A stretch of 64,000 nt of DNA, from assembly GCF_001404515.1 (NCBI RefSeq), contig NZ_CXWE01000002.1, forward strand, positions 186,001-250,000, written 5' to 3'. Shown here in pieces: positions 1 to 7,993 of this stretch. Position 1 is the stretch's first letter; each line of letters opens with the position of its first letter. The translations under genes and the position numbers were made by a program. The DNA is from Roseibium album (GTDB lineage: Bacteria > Pseudomonadota > Alphaproteobacteria > Rhizobiales > Stappiaceae). Below the pieces are notes generated by a model. It searched no databases. It saw nothing but the letters and a program-made list of their open reading frames with translations, and was not told where the DNA came from.

Positions 1-2
1 TG

Positions 3-2099
3 CTTGGAATTCTGCGCACCGCGGAGATGGAACAGGGCGCGGAAGCCCTCGGGCTCCGTCTCTATTGGTTGTCGGAAACCCCTGACGATCCGATTTTCGA
101 CTTCGGTTTTTCCAAGTCTGGCGTCGAGACGTTGCGGAACTGGGGGCACGAACGAACCTTGAAACGGTTCGTCGACATCCTGCGCGCCGAGAGACCTGAC
201 ATCATCTGCCCGACGTTTCTCGACGTGCCCGGACAACACGGGCACCATCGCGCCATGACGCAGGCTGCCGAAGAGGCCATGGCGCTGGCAGCGGACGTTG
301 GCTACAAACACAGCGATCTGCCGCCATGGCAAGTCGCCAAGATGTATCTTCCCGCCTGGTCAGGCGCAGGCCAGTCCTATGACGACGACCTGCCGCCGCC
401 ACCGGCGACCATCGAACTGTCCGGCCGGGGACGCGACCCTGCCACGGGCGCATCGTTCTTTCAGTTGGGCGAACAGAGCCGTGCGTTCCACAAAAGCCAG
501 GGCATGGGACGGTGGGTCCCGCATGGCAGCGAGCATGATTGGCCGCTACATCTGAAGATCTGCAATGTCCCGGACGGTGCAGTTTCTTTGGAGGCAGGCC
601 TTGCATCCACCCTTTCGGATTTGGACGGCGGCCCGGCGCTTGCCAACGCGCAATCCGAAATGGATGCGGCTCTTGCGGCCTTTCCGGATGCAACTGCAAT
701 CCTCAAGCACGCGAGTACCGCTCTTGCAGAACTGCGCCTCGGCGCAGCAACACTTGCTCCCGGACAAAGGCACAAGGTCGCGCGCAAGCAAGGCCAGCTC
801 GCAAAACTGATCCGAATTGCTGCCCAGGTCGAGTGCCATGCGTGGCTCGGCAAGGACGTTCTCGGTCCAAACGATCAGGCAACGGTGCATACACAAATCG
901 ATCGGGGAAATGCGGAGAAACTTGATGTGTCGATAAACCTTCCCGAACATTGGGAAGGCGATCTGGCATCGATCCGAACCCTGGGAGCTCCCGTGAGCGA
1001 TCCGTATCCGGCGCAACATCTCCCGGACGAACCTGTAGCACCATGCCTGAAAGTCGGAATTGTGACGCACGGGGTCTCCAGTGAAACCCTGGTTCCATTT
1101 GACATTGCGCCTTCTATCTTGCCGGAAAAAAGCGCGACCCTGTCCCCTGCCTCGACTGTGGTGAACGTGGCTGCGCAGCGGAATGAACTTCAAATCGGGT
1201 TGAGTGACTTGAGACCGGTCGGCACGAATGTCTCTCTTGATGTTCCGGACCGGTGGTCGGTTGTCAGGACGGATCAGGGTTTCGAGATTGCCGCTCCGGA
1301 ATTCGTCGAGGCGGGACTCTTCAAGGCCAAATTGTTTCTGGACGCGAGACCGGGCCAAAGCGTTCAGCCCGTCACACGTGACGATCTTCCGTCCCGCGCC
1401 CTTTGCCTGCCGTCGGAAGTCTCCGTCAGGGTTGTCAACGCAGGTACGACGGCAGCCCGTATCGGCTATATAGGCGGCGGCAACGACAGGGTGGATGACT
1501 GGCTGAGGCGCTTGGGCCTGAATGTCGCCGGGATTACCGCCAGTGACCTTGAAAGCGAAACCGCGCTCGCACGTTTCGATACGATCGTCATCGGAATCTT
1601 TGCGATGAAGACACGAAGGGACCTGTTCGCGGCTTTGCCTCTGCTGCATCGCTGGATATTGGGCGGCGGCACGCTGGTGACCCTCTACCATCGGCCCTGG
1701 GACAACTGGCTTCCAGATACGACACCGCCGGCCCGTCTGGAAATCGGTCAGCCTTCGCTGCGCTGGCGGGTGACCGACCAGAACGCCGAAGTGAAAGTCC
1801 TGGAGCCCGACCACCCTCTTTTGAATACACCCAATGTCATTGAAAAGGATGACTGGGCTGGCTGGCACAAGGAACGAGGGCTCTATTTTGCGAAAAGCTG
1901 GGATGCCGCCTACGTCCCCTTGCTGGAAATGGCCGATCCAGGAGAAGCGCCTCACAGGGGCTCGCTTCTGGCGGCAGAAATCGGCAAAGGCCGGCATGTT
2001 CACTGTTCGCTCATCCTCCATCACCAGATGGAGAAACTTGTGCCCGGCGCTTTCCGGCTTATGGTGAACCTTGTCACCCCCCGAAGCCTGAAAACCTGA
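3..2099 (+). CDS. PIG-L family deacetylase, 5'-truncated by the window edge
   Basis: The frame is open to the left edge, and residues before the first internal Met continue the family pattern (an Arg/Glu-rich helix leading to ALGL), so the true start with its HPDDE metal motif lies outside the window. The visible zinc-site element is the HGHHRA stretch after PGQ. PIG-L (LmbE) enzymes are Zn-dependent N-deacetylases acting on N-acetylated sugars or related amides. At about 700 visible residues this is far longer than the usual 230-300. The middle is probably beta-sandwich spacer. The last 220 residues (from ARIGYIGGG) look like a class I glutamine amidotransferase or ThuA-like alpha/beta domain. 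The substrate cannot be read from the sequence. It converges on ilvA. Confidence 0.8.
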   Translation, partial: LGILRTAEMEQGAEALGLRLYWLSETPDDPIFDFGFSKSGVETLRNWGHERTLKRFVDILRAERPDIICPTFLDVPGQHGHHRAMTQAAEEAMALAADVGYKHSDLPPWQVAKMYLPAWSGAGQSYDDDLPPPPATIELSGRGRDPATGASFFQLGEQSRAFHKSQGMGRWVPHGSEHDWPLHLKICNVPDGAVSLEAGLASTLSDLDGGPALANAQSEMDAALAAFPDATAILKHASTALAELRLGAATLAPGQRHKVARKQGQLAKLIRIAAQVECHAWLGKDVLGPNDQATVHTQIDRGNAEKLDVSINLPEHWEGDLASIRTLGAPVSDPYPAQHLPDEPVAPCLKVGIVTHGVSSETLVPFDIAPSILPEKSATLSPASTVVNVAAQRNELQIGLSDLRPVGTNVSLDVPDRWSVVRTDQGFEIAAPEFVEAGLFKAKLFLDARPGQSVQPVTRDDLPSRALCLPSEVSVRVVNAGTTAARIGYIGGGNDRVDDWLRRLGLNVAGITASDLESETALARFDTIVIGIFAMKTRRDLFAALPLLHRWILGGGTLVTLYHRPWDNWLPDTTPPARLEIGQPSLRWRVTDQNAEVKVLEPDHPLLNTPNVIEKDDWAGWHKERGLYFAKSWDAAYVPLLEMADPGEAPHRGSLLAAEIGKGRHVHCSLILHHQMEKLVPGAFRLMVNLVTPRSLKT

Positions 2100-2125
2100 C
2101 GATTGATCAACGTGGTACTGGACAA

Positions 2126-3382
2126 TCAGATCACGAAGTTCGCGATCGCCTCGTTGAAGGTTATGTCCTCCCAGCGAACGTCGGAACGGTCGAAACTCTC
2201 GTGCAATGCCTGAAAGTTCTCCGGCCGTTTCGTTTCGATGCCCAAAAGCACGGATCCGAAATTGCGGGCTGACTTTTTCAGATATTCAAAACGCGCGATA
2301 TCGTCTTCCGGACCAAGCAAAGACAGGAAGTCCTTCAGGGCACCCGGCCGCTGAGGCAGCTGAATCACATAATATTTCTTCAGGCCGGTAAATTTCAGCG
2401 CCCGTTCCTTCACTTCCGGAAGCCGCTCAAAGTCGAAATTGCCACCCGAAATGACACAGACGATTTTCTTGCCCCTGACCCGGTCCTCCGGCAGCCTGTT
2501 CAAGGCATCGACGGCCAGCGCTCCGGCCGGTTCCAGAACGACCCCTTCGATATTGAGCATGTCGATCATGGTCGCGCAGACGCCGTCCGTCGGCGCCAGC
2601 ACCACCTGTTCCGGGGAGAGCCGGGACAGCTGTTTGAAATTCTCCCGGCCGATCTGGGCGACGGCCGCCCCGTCGACGAAGTTATCAACCCTTTCCAGAC
2701 GGACACGTTCACCGGCCAGCAGACTTTCGTGAAGGCTGGGCGCCATGTCAGGTTCGACGAGAGTGAATTCGGCATTCATACCGGTCTCTTCAAAGTATTT
2801 CGTAACACCAGCCGCGAGTCCACCGCCGCCCACCGGCATTATCAGGCGGTCCCAGGTGTATCCGTCCGGGCTTTGTTCAAGAATTTCCTTTGCCACGGTC
2901 GCCTGACCGCGAATGATTGTCGGATGATCAAACGGCGGCACCATCAACCCGTTGTGAGACGCGCAATAGTCGATGGCTGCATTGTTCGCAGCGTCGAAGC
3001 CGTCTCCGAGCAGCTGGATCTCGACCAGCGGAGCACCGAAGGATCTTGTCTTCAGAATTTTCTGCTGCGGTGTCGTCAAGGGCATGAAGACCACCCCCCG
3101 TTTGCCGAAGTGACGACATGCAAAAGCAAACCCCTGCGCGTGATTGCCAGCAGACGAGCATACAAACAGGGACCGGTCCGGTTCGCTCTCCAGGGCTTCG
3201 CGGATGAAGGCATAGGCGCCGCGAACCTTGTAGCTGCGCACGGGAGTCAGGTCTTCCCGCTTGAGCCAGATGTCTGCCTGATGAAGATCGGAAAGGTACT
3301 GGCTTCGCTGAAACGGAGTTGGTTTCAAAACGTCAGACAGCAGTTTGTGTATCCGGTTCGTATCGTCTGCAAATTGACCCAC
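2126..3382 (-). CDS. ilvA: Threonine ammonia-lyase with C-terminal ACT-like domain
   Basis: 418 residues. PLP-dependent conversion of L-threonine to 2-oxobutanoate and ammonia, the first committed step to isoleucine, in the cytoplasm. The PLP lysine is K52 in SYKVRGA. A glycine-rich phosphate-binding loop PVGGGGL lies near residue 184, and the family element SSAGNHAQG is near residue 75. The C-terminal 90 residues (from KKYYVIQLPQRPGALKDF) form a single ACT-like regulatory domain, as in short-form IlvA. Start is ATG. It converges on the PIG-L gene with a 26-bp gap and no other pathway gene beside it. Confidence 0.95.
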   Translation of the reverse strand: MGQFADDTNRIHKLLSDVLKPTPFQRSQYLSDLHQADIWLKREDLTPVRSYKVRGAYAFIREALESEPDRSLFVCSSAGNHAQGFAFACRHFGKRGVVFMPLTTPQQKILKTRSFGAPLVEIQLLGDGFDAANNAAIDYCASHNGLMVPPFDHPTIIRGQATVAKEILEQSPDGYTWDRLIMPVGGGGLAAGVTKYFEETGMNAEFTLVEPDMAPSLHESLLAGERVRLERVDNFVDGAAVAQIGRENFKQLSRLSPEQVVLAPTDGVCATMIDMLNIEGVVLEPAGALAVDALNRLPEDRVRGKKIVCVISGGNFDFERLPEVKERALKFTGLKKYYVIQLPQRPGALKDFLSLLGPEDDIARFEYLKKSARNFGSVLLGIETKRPENFQALHESFDRSDVRWEDITFNEAIANFVI

Positions 3383-3796
3383 GTCTTGTTCTTTCCCTGA
3401 TTTTCAGCACCCTGACACGTGACACCAAACTGTACGCGAACGGACAAGGAGACAGACCGAAATCCCGCTGTCCGGCTCTAAGGACATCGTGATCCGTCCG
3501 ATCTATCGGATTCCGCAGCCAAGTGAAGGGTCAGGTCGACCAATTCCTGTGATTTTTCCGCCAGACTTCGGGTTTTGGATCGAAAAACGCAACAGCCTGT
3601 TCCGCAAACGACCCGGCAGGCAAGCCGGCAGCCTCCCTCCCCCAATCCCCTGGTGTCCAAAGTCGAAAACCGAAATCCTCCTGCTCATTGCCAGTGTCGG
3701 ACTTTGAGAAGCCGTACCGGACCCGATTGTCTTTTAGGCAAGGTTACAGTAGAGCGTTTTGCTGATCGATGTGTCCGACCAGAATGAGGGTGACGC
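3383..3796. other. 414-bp intergenic region without a recognised gene
   Basis: Divergent region between ilvA (minus) and the lipoate ligase-like gene (plus), so it should hold both promoters. Overlapping short frames occur on both strands around 3480-3790, but none has a convincing ribosome site or family resemblance. Two segments near 3563-3590 and 3655-3685 are imperfect inverted copies (GACTTCGG/TTTTGGA against TCCAAAGTC/CCGAAATC), perhaps a decayed intergenic repeat. Nothing else is recognised. Confidence 0.4.
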
Positions 3797-4456
3797 TTGG
3801 TAGACTTCCTGGATGCCGCAGACGCTTTGGCGCGAGAACTGGAGCTCCTGGAGGACGTCAGCCTCAACCCCGAACATCGGCACCTGTGGTTCTGGGAATG
3901 CCCCAGATGCCTGGTCGCGCCGAAGAACCTGACCACCAATCCACTCTTTGAACAGGCATCACACAAGCTTGAAACGGAAGGCTGGCCGGTGAATGTGCGC
4001 AGTACAGGAGGCGACGTGACCCCGCAGGGCGCAGGCATACTGAATGTGTCCCACGTCTACGCCACCCGGTCCGGCACACCGGTCGATCTGAAACAGGAAT
4101 ACGATCGTCTCTGCACACCAATCGAAGAAGCTCTTGGAACCGGTGCCAGCCGGGGGTGGAAGCCGGGCGCCTTTTGTGACGGTGAGTACAATGTACAGCT
4201 CAACGGCCTGAAATTTGCCGGAACCGCCATGCGGATCCGCCGAAGCAAGGCCGACAGAAGCCGAAACGCCATTCTTGCACATGCGATCATGCTCGTCGAC
4301 CCGGTCTCGGTTGAAGCGATCGACGCCATCAACATGTTCCTGAATGCCTTGAGTGAGCCGCGCCAGATAGACATAGCTGCTCACACAAGCCTTCCGGACG
4401 CGTACACCAAAGATACCTTTGTCGGAAATCTGATCACCGCGTTTTTGGGATGCTAA
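3797..4456 (+). CDS. Lipoate-protein ligase-like (BPL/LPL catalytic domain) protein
   Basis: 219 residues starting at TTG. An in-frame TGA at 3791 rules out a longer gene, and GAGGG at 3786-3790 sits six bases upstream. The core STGGDVTPQGAGILN (residues 69-83) matches the R(S/T)GG..V.H..G.LN signature of lipoyl or octanoyl ligases, and K139 in LNGLKFAGTA is the expected acyl-adenylate lysine. The family attaches lipoate or octanoate to E2/GcvH lysines. It is shorter than LplA (about 330), with no accessory C-terminal domain, so it may transfer rather than activate the acyl group. It lies 219 bp before the aminotransferase-dehydrogenase fusion on the same strand. Exact activity is unproven. 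Confidence 0.75.
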   Translation: MVDFLDAADALARELELLEDVSLNPEHRHLWFWECPRCLVAPKNLTTNPLFEQASHKLETEGWPVNVRSTGGDVTPQGAGILNVSHVYATRSGTPVDLKQEYDRLCTPIEEALGTGASRGWKPGAFCDGEYNVQLNGLKFAGTAMRIRRSKADRSRNAILAHAIMLVDPVSVEAIDAINMFLNALSEPRQIDIAAHTSLPDAYTKDTFVGNLITAFLGC

Positions 4457-4589
4457 CGATCTCAATGCAGTCAAATTGATACTAGAAATCTTTGCTGGCC
4501 GATCCGTGAGAAGACGCTTTTTGCTGGAATTGTATCGCAATTTCGACATTTGCTTTCTTGCGAACCGATTACTTTGCAACCCGGTTTCT

Positions 4590-4647
4590 AGGTTTCGAAC
4601 CTGAGAAGAAGGACGCCAATACGTCTTCTTCCACCGGTTCGCGAACC
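4590..4647 (+). promoter_or_regulatory. Structured leader with three consecutive inverted repeats
   Basis: Before the GTG start at 4676 there is an AGGTT/AACCT element (4590-4602), then a strong stem GAAGAAGGACG (4605-4615) with CGTCTTCTTC (4622-4631), then a 12-bp perfect palindrome GGTTCGCGAACC (4636-4647). The ribosome site GGGAG is at 4666-4670. These could be operators or a folded 5' leader. I do not recognise a known riboswitch class. Confidence 0.4.
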
Positions 4648-4675
4648 CATTTCCTCTAGCAAGCTGGGAGTCAAC

Positions 4676-7630
4676 GTGTCCGATTTAGCTGCGCAACGCG
4701 AACACTGCATTGAAATGACCCGCAAAGGGCAACCTGCACGCACCAAGAACCCCTTTTTCGGCGTCGGCCCGATCACCGACATGGTGCTGGACGACGCGGA
4801 AGGTCGCAAAAATACCCTCGCGTTCAATCGTTGGCTTGAAAGCACGTATCGGAAACTGGATGACAAGGGCAACGACATCGGACCGTTCACTACCTCCGAA
4901 ATCGGCAGATCCATGCACCGTGGCTATCCGGCGGATGCCATCCTTCTCGATATGATGCACCACATCCACCGCTATTTCGGTTTCCCGAAGTCCAATCAGG
5001 TTGCTGTCGGTCTGGGTGGTGGGCACAGCGGCTTCACGGTCGCCATCATGCACATGATGAACCCGAATCTTGAGGGGCAGAAGCTCTTTGTCGATACCCC
5101 GAAGCCTGAATCGGACGACGCCAGGGCCGGCGGTTTTTTCCGCCAGAGCTGGGGCACGCAGATCCTGGAGCTGCAGCAGTTTGCAAATAACGGCCACATG
5201 GACAACGTTGTCTTCGCCGGTCGTGAAGGAACGATCCCAAGCGCTGATCAACTGGAAGCCCTGAACATTTCTCTCTTCGTTGGTGTTGGTCACGAGACCA
5301 CCGGTGCAACCACCTACACGGAGGAAGAAGTTGTTTCGCTGCTCGCCTGGTTGGACCGCGACCCGGACAACCGCCACGCAATGATTGATGCAACATCGAT
5401 GCTGGGTGCCATGCCCTGGTCGCAGGAGGTTGTGGATGCCTTCATGTCGAAGTGCTGCCTTTTCACGCCGTTCCAGAAGGCGATCGGCGGGATTTCGGGT
5501 TATTTCCTGGCCTCTTTCACTCCCACTGCCATGCAGCTAATCGAGGACAACCAGAAAAATCCGGCCTGGGCCATTGCACGCCAGTTGAAACTAGTCGTGC
5601 CGAAAGACGCGAAAAAGCCTCTGACCGGTGACAAGACCGTCGGACTAGGTCCTTTCTACGATCCGGACGCCAACAAGATGACCGGTGGTGTGATCAACAC
5701 GTTTTCCTCCCTTGCATTCGCCGAGACCACATACGGTTTGCTGCGCGTTGAAAACATGTTTGGACCGGTTTCCGTCATGAACCGGCGCTCGGCTGCAAAC
5801 CGCCAGTGCATCAATGACTGGCTCGCCGGTCAGAGCCTGCTGGAGCCAGGTGTCGACAATGCTGAAAAGCGCGGCGCCGCAGTCACGTTGCTCAGGATCA
5901 ATGACCCTGGTATCACCGATCCCGACATTCACAACCGCATCATTTTGCGGTCCAAGCAGCTACTCGGATACGAAGGCCTGACACATCCAAACGGCTGGCA
6001 CGAGCCCGGGCTGGACGCCGCGCGTTACGTGAATGCCTTTCCCGGAACCCCTGGCGATTACCGGGCCTGGATCGGAGGTATTCGCGATACAGATGACATC
6101 GTCGCCCTGCTCGAAAACATCACCTATGCCTATTACCGCGCCAAGGTCGTTGTTCTGGAAGAAGTCCTGGCCGAGACCGGCACGACATTCGAAGTCGAGG
6201 CGACAGGAGAAACCACCACACGCAAGGACGATCCGAACCGCGCCTATCGCATTCTGATCGCGGACCTGGTCGGCTTGAAGCCCGGTGCCGACGGACAACC
6301 CGACCCGTCCGAGGTCAGTGCCCACATTGAAGCCCGCGGTGCCACGTTCACTCCGGGAGGTTGGGACGGGTCGAACCTTCCGGCTGGTCAGCATTTTTTC
6401 TATTTGCCGGACCTCAGCACGCACGAGGAACTGACCGCAGCATGCTGCGGCAATCAGTATGATGCGGTGATCGCAGCGGCGACATTCTTCCCTGAAAATG
6501 CAACGTTCCCGGAAGGCGGCGTACGCATCGGTGCCGGCACCGGCAACATGACCTGCGCCTGCTGGGGCGGCGGCAACGGCACCGGCGGATCGGCTCCGCT
6601 GATGAATACACCGAGTTTCAACAGCCGGGCGACCGCGCAGATGGTGATGAAATCCCTGCTCAAGGTGATGCCGGACCTCGACGTCGCCGAAATGCATGAC
6701 CGCGTTGTCAAGGGTGACTTCGACACCGGCAAGCACCTGCGCGACTATCCCACCGAAAAGCTGGAAGGCAAACGGATGGGTGTGATCGGCTATGGCAATA
6801 TCGGCCGCGAAGTTGCAAAGCTGGCCCAGGCCTTCGGTATGACGGTCACCATCCATGCGCGCGCGCATCACCGGGACTGGATCGAATCGGAAGGATTTGT
6901 TTATGCCGCAACTGCCGAAGAGGCTGCGGCAGGAGCGGACGTGCTGTCGCCGCACACCGGTCTTGGCGCCAAGGGAGCAGACGGAACCTTTGCCAATGCC
7001 GGTCTTGTCGGCACTTCTGTTCTGAGCCGCTTGAACGACGGAGCGGTTCTCGTCAACTACGATCGCGGCGAAGTGGTCGATACCGATGCGCTCGCAGTGG
7101 CCCTGGCAAGCGGCAAGGTCCGCCATGCCGCCATCGACGCCGACCTTTTCGTGGCCGACGACGGCAGCCTGTTTGGTCCGATGGTGCCGTACCGGCCACT
7201 GATTGAGTCCTATCCTGACCGGTTGGAACTGCTGCCCCACGCTGCAGCCGATACCGAACATACATCCCGGGTCGAAGGTGCCAGGCAGGCTGTCGACCAG
7301 ATCCTGAGTGCAATCCGCTATCGCAAGGTGATCAACGTCAAGGGCGAGGTCCCGGACGGATACGTCGGTTCCGGGGTACAGACGGTTCCGGGTGTTGGTG
7401 CAGTGTCCGCAGGAAACATTGCCAGGGCTGCGGAAGACACCGAAGCGCTTTCAAAACTGCGCGAGACATCAGAAACGCTGTCGGCAATCTGGGGCGCAAT
7501 TGAAGCCACGCATGATCCCGTCCGCCGAACGGAACTGATCGCGCGCCATGGCAAAGCCCTGACGCTCGCCGCCAATGTTTTGCAGCGCGAATGCGATACA
7601 TACGGACTGTTCGGTCGCTACGAAGACTGA
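4676..7630 (+). CDS. Fusion: class V aminotransferase (SerC-like) + 2-hydroxyacid dehydrogenase (SerA-like)
   Basis: 984 residues, GTG start with GGGAG five bases upstream. Residues 1-500 look like a fold-type I, class V aminotransferase related to phosphoserine aminotransferase. D238 (MIDAT) and K268 (TPFQKAIGG) are the likely PLP partners. Residues 525-885 look like a D-2-hydroxyacid/3-phosphoglycerate dehydrogenase: RIGAGTGN and NTPSFNS (617-650), Rossmann loop GYGNIGR (705-711), R797 in NYDRGEVVD and His855 in LLPHAAADT. The usual LDVFxxEP glutamate region reads DADLFVADDG. The C-terminal 90 residues are helical. A two-step 2-hydroxyacid to 2-oxoacid to amino-acid conversion, such as phosphoglycerate to phosphoserine, is an inference. 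An FMN hydroxyacid dehydrogenase gene follows. Confidence 0.75.
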   Translation: MSDLAAQREHCIEMTRKGQPARTKNPFFGVGPITDMVLDDAEGRKNTLAFNRWLESTYRKLDDKGNDIGPFTTSEIGRSMHRGYPADAILLDMMHHIHRYFGFPKSNQVAVGLGGGHSGFTVAIMHMMNPNLEGQKLFVDTPKPESDDARAGGFFRQSWGTQILELQQFANNGHMDNVVFAGREGTIPSADQLEALNISLFVGVGHETTGATTYTEEEVVSLLAWLDRDPDNRHAMIDATSMLGAMPWSQEVVDAFMSKCCLFTPFQKAIGGISGYFLASFTPTAMQLIEDNQKNPAWAIARQLKLVVPKDAKKPLTGDKTVGLGPFYDPDANKMTGGVINTFSSLAFAETTYGLLRVENMFGPVSVMNRRSAANRQCINDWLAGQSLLEPGVDNAEKRGAAVTLLRINDPGITDPDIHNRIILRSKQLLGYEGLTHPNGWHEPGLDAARYVNAFPGTPGDYRAWIGGIRDTDDIVALLENITYAYYRAKVVVLEEVLAETGTTFEVEATGETTTRKDDPNRAYRILIADLVGLKPGADGQPDPSEVSAHIEARGATFTPGGWDGSNLPAGQHFFYLPDLSTHEELTAACCGNQYDAVIAAATFFPENATFPEGGVRIGAGTGNMTCACWGGGNGTGGSAPLMNTPSFNSRATAQMVMKSLLKVMPDLDVAEMHDRVVKGDFDTGKHLRDYPTEKLEGKRMGVIGYGNIGREVAKLAQAFGMTVTIHARAHHRDWIESEGFVYAATAEEAAAGADVLSPHTGLGAKGADGTFANAGLVGTSVLSRLNDGAVLVNYDRGEVVDTDALAVALASGKVRHAAIDADLFVADDGSLFGPMVPYRPLIESYPDRLELLPHAAADTEHTSRVEGARQAVDQILSAIRYRKVINVKGEVPDGYVGSGVQTVPGVGAVSAGNIARAAEDTEALSKLRETSETLSAIWGAIEATHDPVRRTELIARHGKALTLAANVLQRECDTYGLFGRYED

Positions 7631-7719
7631 CTGGAACAGGCAGCTCAGGTCGCATCGACTTTCGTTACATCGGAAAGCGAGGCGCGCATCTGGGATCGAT
7701 ACATTACATCGGACAAGGC

Positions 7720-7752
7720 ACCCGGAGGTGGTTCATCGCCCCCGGGTTTTTT
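7720..7752 (+). terminator. Candidate Rho-independent terminator after the fusion gene
   Basis: ACCCGG at 7720-7725 pairs with CCGGGT at 7742-7747 and runs directly into six T residues. The 16-base loop is long, so the hairpin is only moderately strong. Confidence 0.5.
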
Positions 7753-7931
7753 GCCGTCTGAGAAAAGAACCTTTGCGTTTTCGCCGGATTTTCGGCGCGC
7801 CGACTCCACCGATTTCATCATAAGTCATTGAAAAAACACAAAAACATACGTCCCTCCCAATAGCATCCATTTCGACGTATCGTCCGTTTCCGGAAGGCAG
7901 CCAGAATGCCGCCTTGTGCTCCTTGTGTTAA

Positions 7932-7954
7932 ATTGGTAAGAAAAATATACCAAT
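7932..7954 (+). promoter_or_regulatory. Candidate GntR/FCD-type operator
   Basis: Perfect inverted repeat ATTGGTA-N9-TACCAAT, 40 bp upstream of the hydroxyacid dehydrogenase start. TTGGTA/TACCAA half-sites are typical of FCD-subfamily GntR regulators such as LldR and PdhR, although their usual spacer is much shorter. No GntR gene lies in this window. Confidence 0.45.
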
Positions 7955-7993
7955 CGCGATTTTCGCGACTGTCTGGCCATTGGGAGTGCTGGT

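Larger units (their letters stand above)
7631..7993. other. 363-bp intergenic region between the fusion gene and the FMN dehydrogenase
   Basis: No gene is seen. It holds a direct repeat TTACATCGGA at 7665-7674 and 7704-7713, the terminator at 7720-7752 and the inverted repeat at 7932-7954. The two flanking genes are therefore probably separate transcripts. Confidence 0.5.

Noticed and set aside
546..2024. 492-codon minus-strand frame inside the PIG-L gene
   Set aside because: Antisense shadow in high-GC coding sequence. The plus-strand frame has recognisable domains and no ribosome site supports the minus frame.
5960..7261. 433-codon minus-strand frame opposite the aminotransferase-dehydrogenase fusion
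   Set aside because: Antisense of a gene with clear PLP and NAD motifs. Its composition is that of a shadow.
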